NCBI GenBank assembly: GCA_002966495.1
Contig: CP016490.1
Span: 3,586,493 to 3,650,492 of the forward strand
DNA: 64,000 bases
Source: Halomonas sp. GFAJ-1
GTDB lineage: Bacteria; Pseudomonadota; Gammaproteobacteria; Pseudomonadales; Halomonadaceae
Direction: 5' to 3'
Position 1 is the first letter of the stretch. Each line of letters starts with the position of its first letter. Both the position numbers and the translations under genes were made by a program. Under the pieces are notes generated by a model. It was not told where the DNA came from. It worked only from the letters and a program-made list of their open reading frames with translations, and searched no databases. Of the stretch, positions 62,426 to 64,000 are shown one piece after another.

Positions 62426-63322
62426 TTAGTGCGCCTCCAGCGCGTCGACCCATGTTCGCATCAGGGTGAGATACCCCTCTAGCGTTGGTGTCTGTGGTTC
62501 TAAAGGGACGCTTGACGCGGGCCATGCCAGGTAACGTTGCAAAAACTCCGCCCCCCTAGCGGGCTGAAAGTTGGCGTAGAGCACGCGGCCAGCTGTGCCT
62601 TGCAACTCGTCAACTAGCTCGCGTAGATGGCGTGCTCCTGGTGGAATACCTGGCGCAGGTTCCAGGTACCCCACTACGTTTACCGGCAACCACTCTTCCA
62701 AGTAGTCAAGATCTTCGTGGTAAACCACGATGCGCTGCTCAGCCACGCCCGCTGCGAGCTCTTTCGCTTCATCATGCAGGGCTCTTGCCAAGACGTCCGC
62801 GCGGGAACGGTAATCCTCGGCATGCTCTGGATCCAGCTGCGCTAATCGACGTGCCAATGCCTCACCCAGCGTCGCCATGCGCAGTGGGTCGACGTTGAAA
62901 TGCGGATTCCCTTCAGCGTGCACATGTCCAACGTTCGGACCATCCATGGTGATAGAGCGCCTAAGCGGTAAAATATTGGCGCTAACAAAGTGTGTGTCAC
63001 GACCACTATTCACCGCTGGGTTCGCAGCACCGCGTTGAGCTGCAGGGAGCCAGCCCTCCTCTAGGCCCGCTCCCACCTCCAGCAGCACATCGGCCCGACG
63101 CAGCGCCGCCATAAAGCTGGGGCGCGCGTCCAGGTAGTGGGCATCGCGGTCTGGGGCAGCCAACACGGTCACCGATACCTGATCCCCACCTACTTCGTTA
63201 GCTAACATACCGAGACTTGCCGTCGTCGCAACGATATTAAGTGTCGCCAGCGCTGGGAACGGCAGGCTTATTAACAGCGTTAGGGCGAGAGCCCCAACGC
63301 TGCGCTTTAGCATAAGTCGCAT
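62426..63322 (-). CDS. znuA: Zinc ABC transporter substrate-binding protein, ZnuA-like
   Basis: The 298 residues start with a signal peptide ending PALA and then LNIVATTASLGMLANEVGG, the cluster A-I start. Metal ligands are His in DRDAHYLDARPS, His in GNPHFNVDP and His in VVYHEDLDYLEEWL. A short loop HVHAEGNPH has extra histidines but no long His-rich stretch. Zinc is the likely metal. AAGGAG follows the stop of the outer-membrane gene, so all four genes are one operon. Confidence 0.88.
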   Translation of the reverse strand: MRLMLKRSVGALALTLLISLPFPALATLNIVATTASLGMLANEVGGDQVSVTVLAAPDRDAHYLDARPSFMAALRRADVLLEVGAGLEEGWLPAAQRGAANPAVNSGRDTHFVSANILPLRRSITMDGPNVGHVHAEGNPHFNVDPLRMATLGEALARRLAQLDPEHAEDYRSRADVLARALHDEAKELAAGVAEQRIVVYHEDLDYLEEWLPVNVVGYLEPAPGIPPGARHLRELVDELQGTAGRVLYANFQPARGAEFLQRYLAWPASSVPLEPQTPTLEGYLTLMRTWVDALEAH

Positions 63323-63332
63323 TTAACGCTCC

Positions 63333-64000
63333 TTAGAAACGGTGGGCGCCGTGTGCCCCTAGTGCCACATTGACCTGGAACATTAGCTCCAAGCCGCGAT
63401 CACGCTCGCCATTGTTGGCGGCAAAGTCGTTGTGGCTCAGCTGAGTGCGTAAAAACACCTGCTCAACAGGGCGAAACGTCACTTGGGCACTATGCCGATA
63501 AGAGGTGCTAAGCGACTCTACTTCCGTAGGATGAAAGTCGACCACTTTATTGGTCAGACCCAATGCCTCGGTGCGCAAGCCTGCCTGCCAACGGGGCGCT
63601 ACGCCATAAACAGCTTCTAGGTACATTCCATCCTGGCGCTCACGGTGGCGGTCCCGCTGCTCCCAGTTGCCATGCTCAACGTACTCGTCAAGATTGCGCC
63701 AAACGTGGAAGTATTCACTGGTAACACGCCAGTCGCCTTGGCCATAGGAGCGCCCGGCATCGTAACGGTAAGCAAGGTCTAAACCTGCAAACCAAGCATC
63801 GCCTTCAAGCGCATGAGCGTGATGGCCGTGATCTTCTACACGAGCTACCTGACGGTTATAACCAGTCGACGCGCCTAATTGCAGGGCGTGGTCTGCTCCA
63901 AGATCTGGCCCTGTTTTCACAAAGGCAGTAAATAGCGTTGGCGCACTATACTCTGAATAAGGGGCACCGCCATGGCTGTGTCCGTGCCCGTGATCGTTAT
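63333..64000 (-). CDS. Histidine-rich outer-membrane beta-barrel protein (partial)
   Basis: The reading frame is open to the window edge, so only the C-terminal 221 residues are seen. They are amphipathic strands with aromatic turns (LDLAYRYDAG, WRVTSEYFHVWRN, FLRTQLSHNDFA) ending in ALGAHGAHRF with terminal Phe, a Bam-type C-terminus. Two histidine clusters occur: DHGHGHSHGG at the edge and EDHGHHAHALEGD. The gene is 10 bp upstream of znuA on the same strand. I infer a zinc-linked outer-membrane protein, perhaps capturing zinc for ZnuA. It is not an obvious TonB receptor in the visible part. Confidence 0.78.
   Translation of the reverse strand, partial: NDHGHGHSHGGAPYSEYSAPTLFTAFVKTGPDLGADHALQLGASTGYNRQVARVEDHGHHAHALEGDAWFAGLDLAYRYDAGRSYGQGDWRVTSEYFHVWRNLDEYVEHGNWEQRDRHRERQDGMYLEAVYGVAPRWQAGLRTEALGLTNKVVDFHPTEVESLSTSYRHSAQVTFRPVEQVFLRTQLSHNDFAANNGERDRGLELMFQVNVALGAHGAHRF

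Overview
The window reads as a chromosomal segment of a moderately high-GC gammaproteobacterium, most likely Halomonadaceae (Halomonas-like). The evidence is the classic gamma gene orders (rpsU-dnaG, lptD-surA-pdxA-rsmA-apaG-apaH, ftsB-ispD-ispF-truD-surE-pcm-nlpD-rpoS), the acidic proteins, and the Pseudomonas-like AmgK/MurU, HexR and DksA2 types. The genus is inferred from gene content, not from a search. No rRNA, tRNA, CRISPR array, insertion sequence or prophage was recognised.

Layout. 1-16 kb is housekeeping: the macromolecular-synthesis operon (rpsU, dnaG; rpoD should lie just left of the window), tsaD, plsY, folB-folK, the long lptD-to-cca operon, amgK-murU cell-wall recycling, an OsmC-like protein and speD. 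16-26 kb carries lpxL, alr, rpoS and the nlpD-to-ftsB cluster, which here includes a DUF368 (PopT-type) undecaprenyl-phosphate transporter. 26-38 kb holds a GNAT/FemAB-like protein, an aldehyde dehydrogenase, a hybrid histidine kinase with a REC-GGDEF-EAL regulator overlapping hexR, ridA, an Lrp regulator, leuA, a DksA/TraR zinc-finger protein and an MFS transporter. 38-47 kb has two tandem-Usp stress proteins, one in an operon with a SulP anion transporter, a crcB-crcB-ACR3-like toxic-anion operon, an NAD-type isocitrate dehydrogenase, a TetR regulator and a periplasmic rhodanese.

47.6-54.3 kb is the most unusual part. A 774-residue protein joins a tubulin-tyrosine-ligase-type ATP-grasp domain, a PqqD-like peptide-binding domain and a C-terminal domain that may be a degenerate HprK-like fold. 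It is followed by an 86-residue exported peptide ending in a Glu/Gly/Ala repeat, then a DinB-fold protein. About 3 kb away, a c-type cytochrome begins with a matching N-terminal module: YTAP at residue 20/21, HHAE at residue 59, then EGEA repeats. I propose that the ligase uses its PqqD domain to bind the shared leader and modifies the glutamate-rich tails of both proteins. An L,D-transpeptidase and lgt lie between them.

54.5-56.8 kb is an ECF sigma factor island (AhpD-like protein, sigma factor, membrane-tethered thioredoxin-like protein, zinc-finger anti-sigma candidate, and what looks like a broken DUF3047 gene). 56.9-64 kb is a zinc-starvation region: a 1-Cys peroxiredoxin, folE2, a COG0523 GTPase, dksA2 and a DUF1826 gene around a Zur-like palindrome, then a znuACB-type transporter behind a histidine-rich outer-membrane protein that runs off the window.
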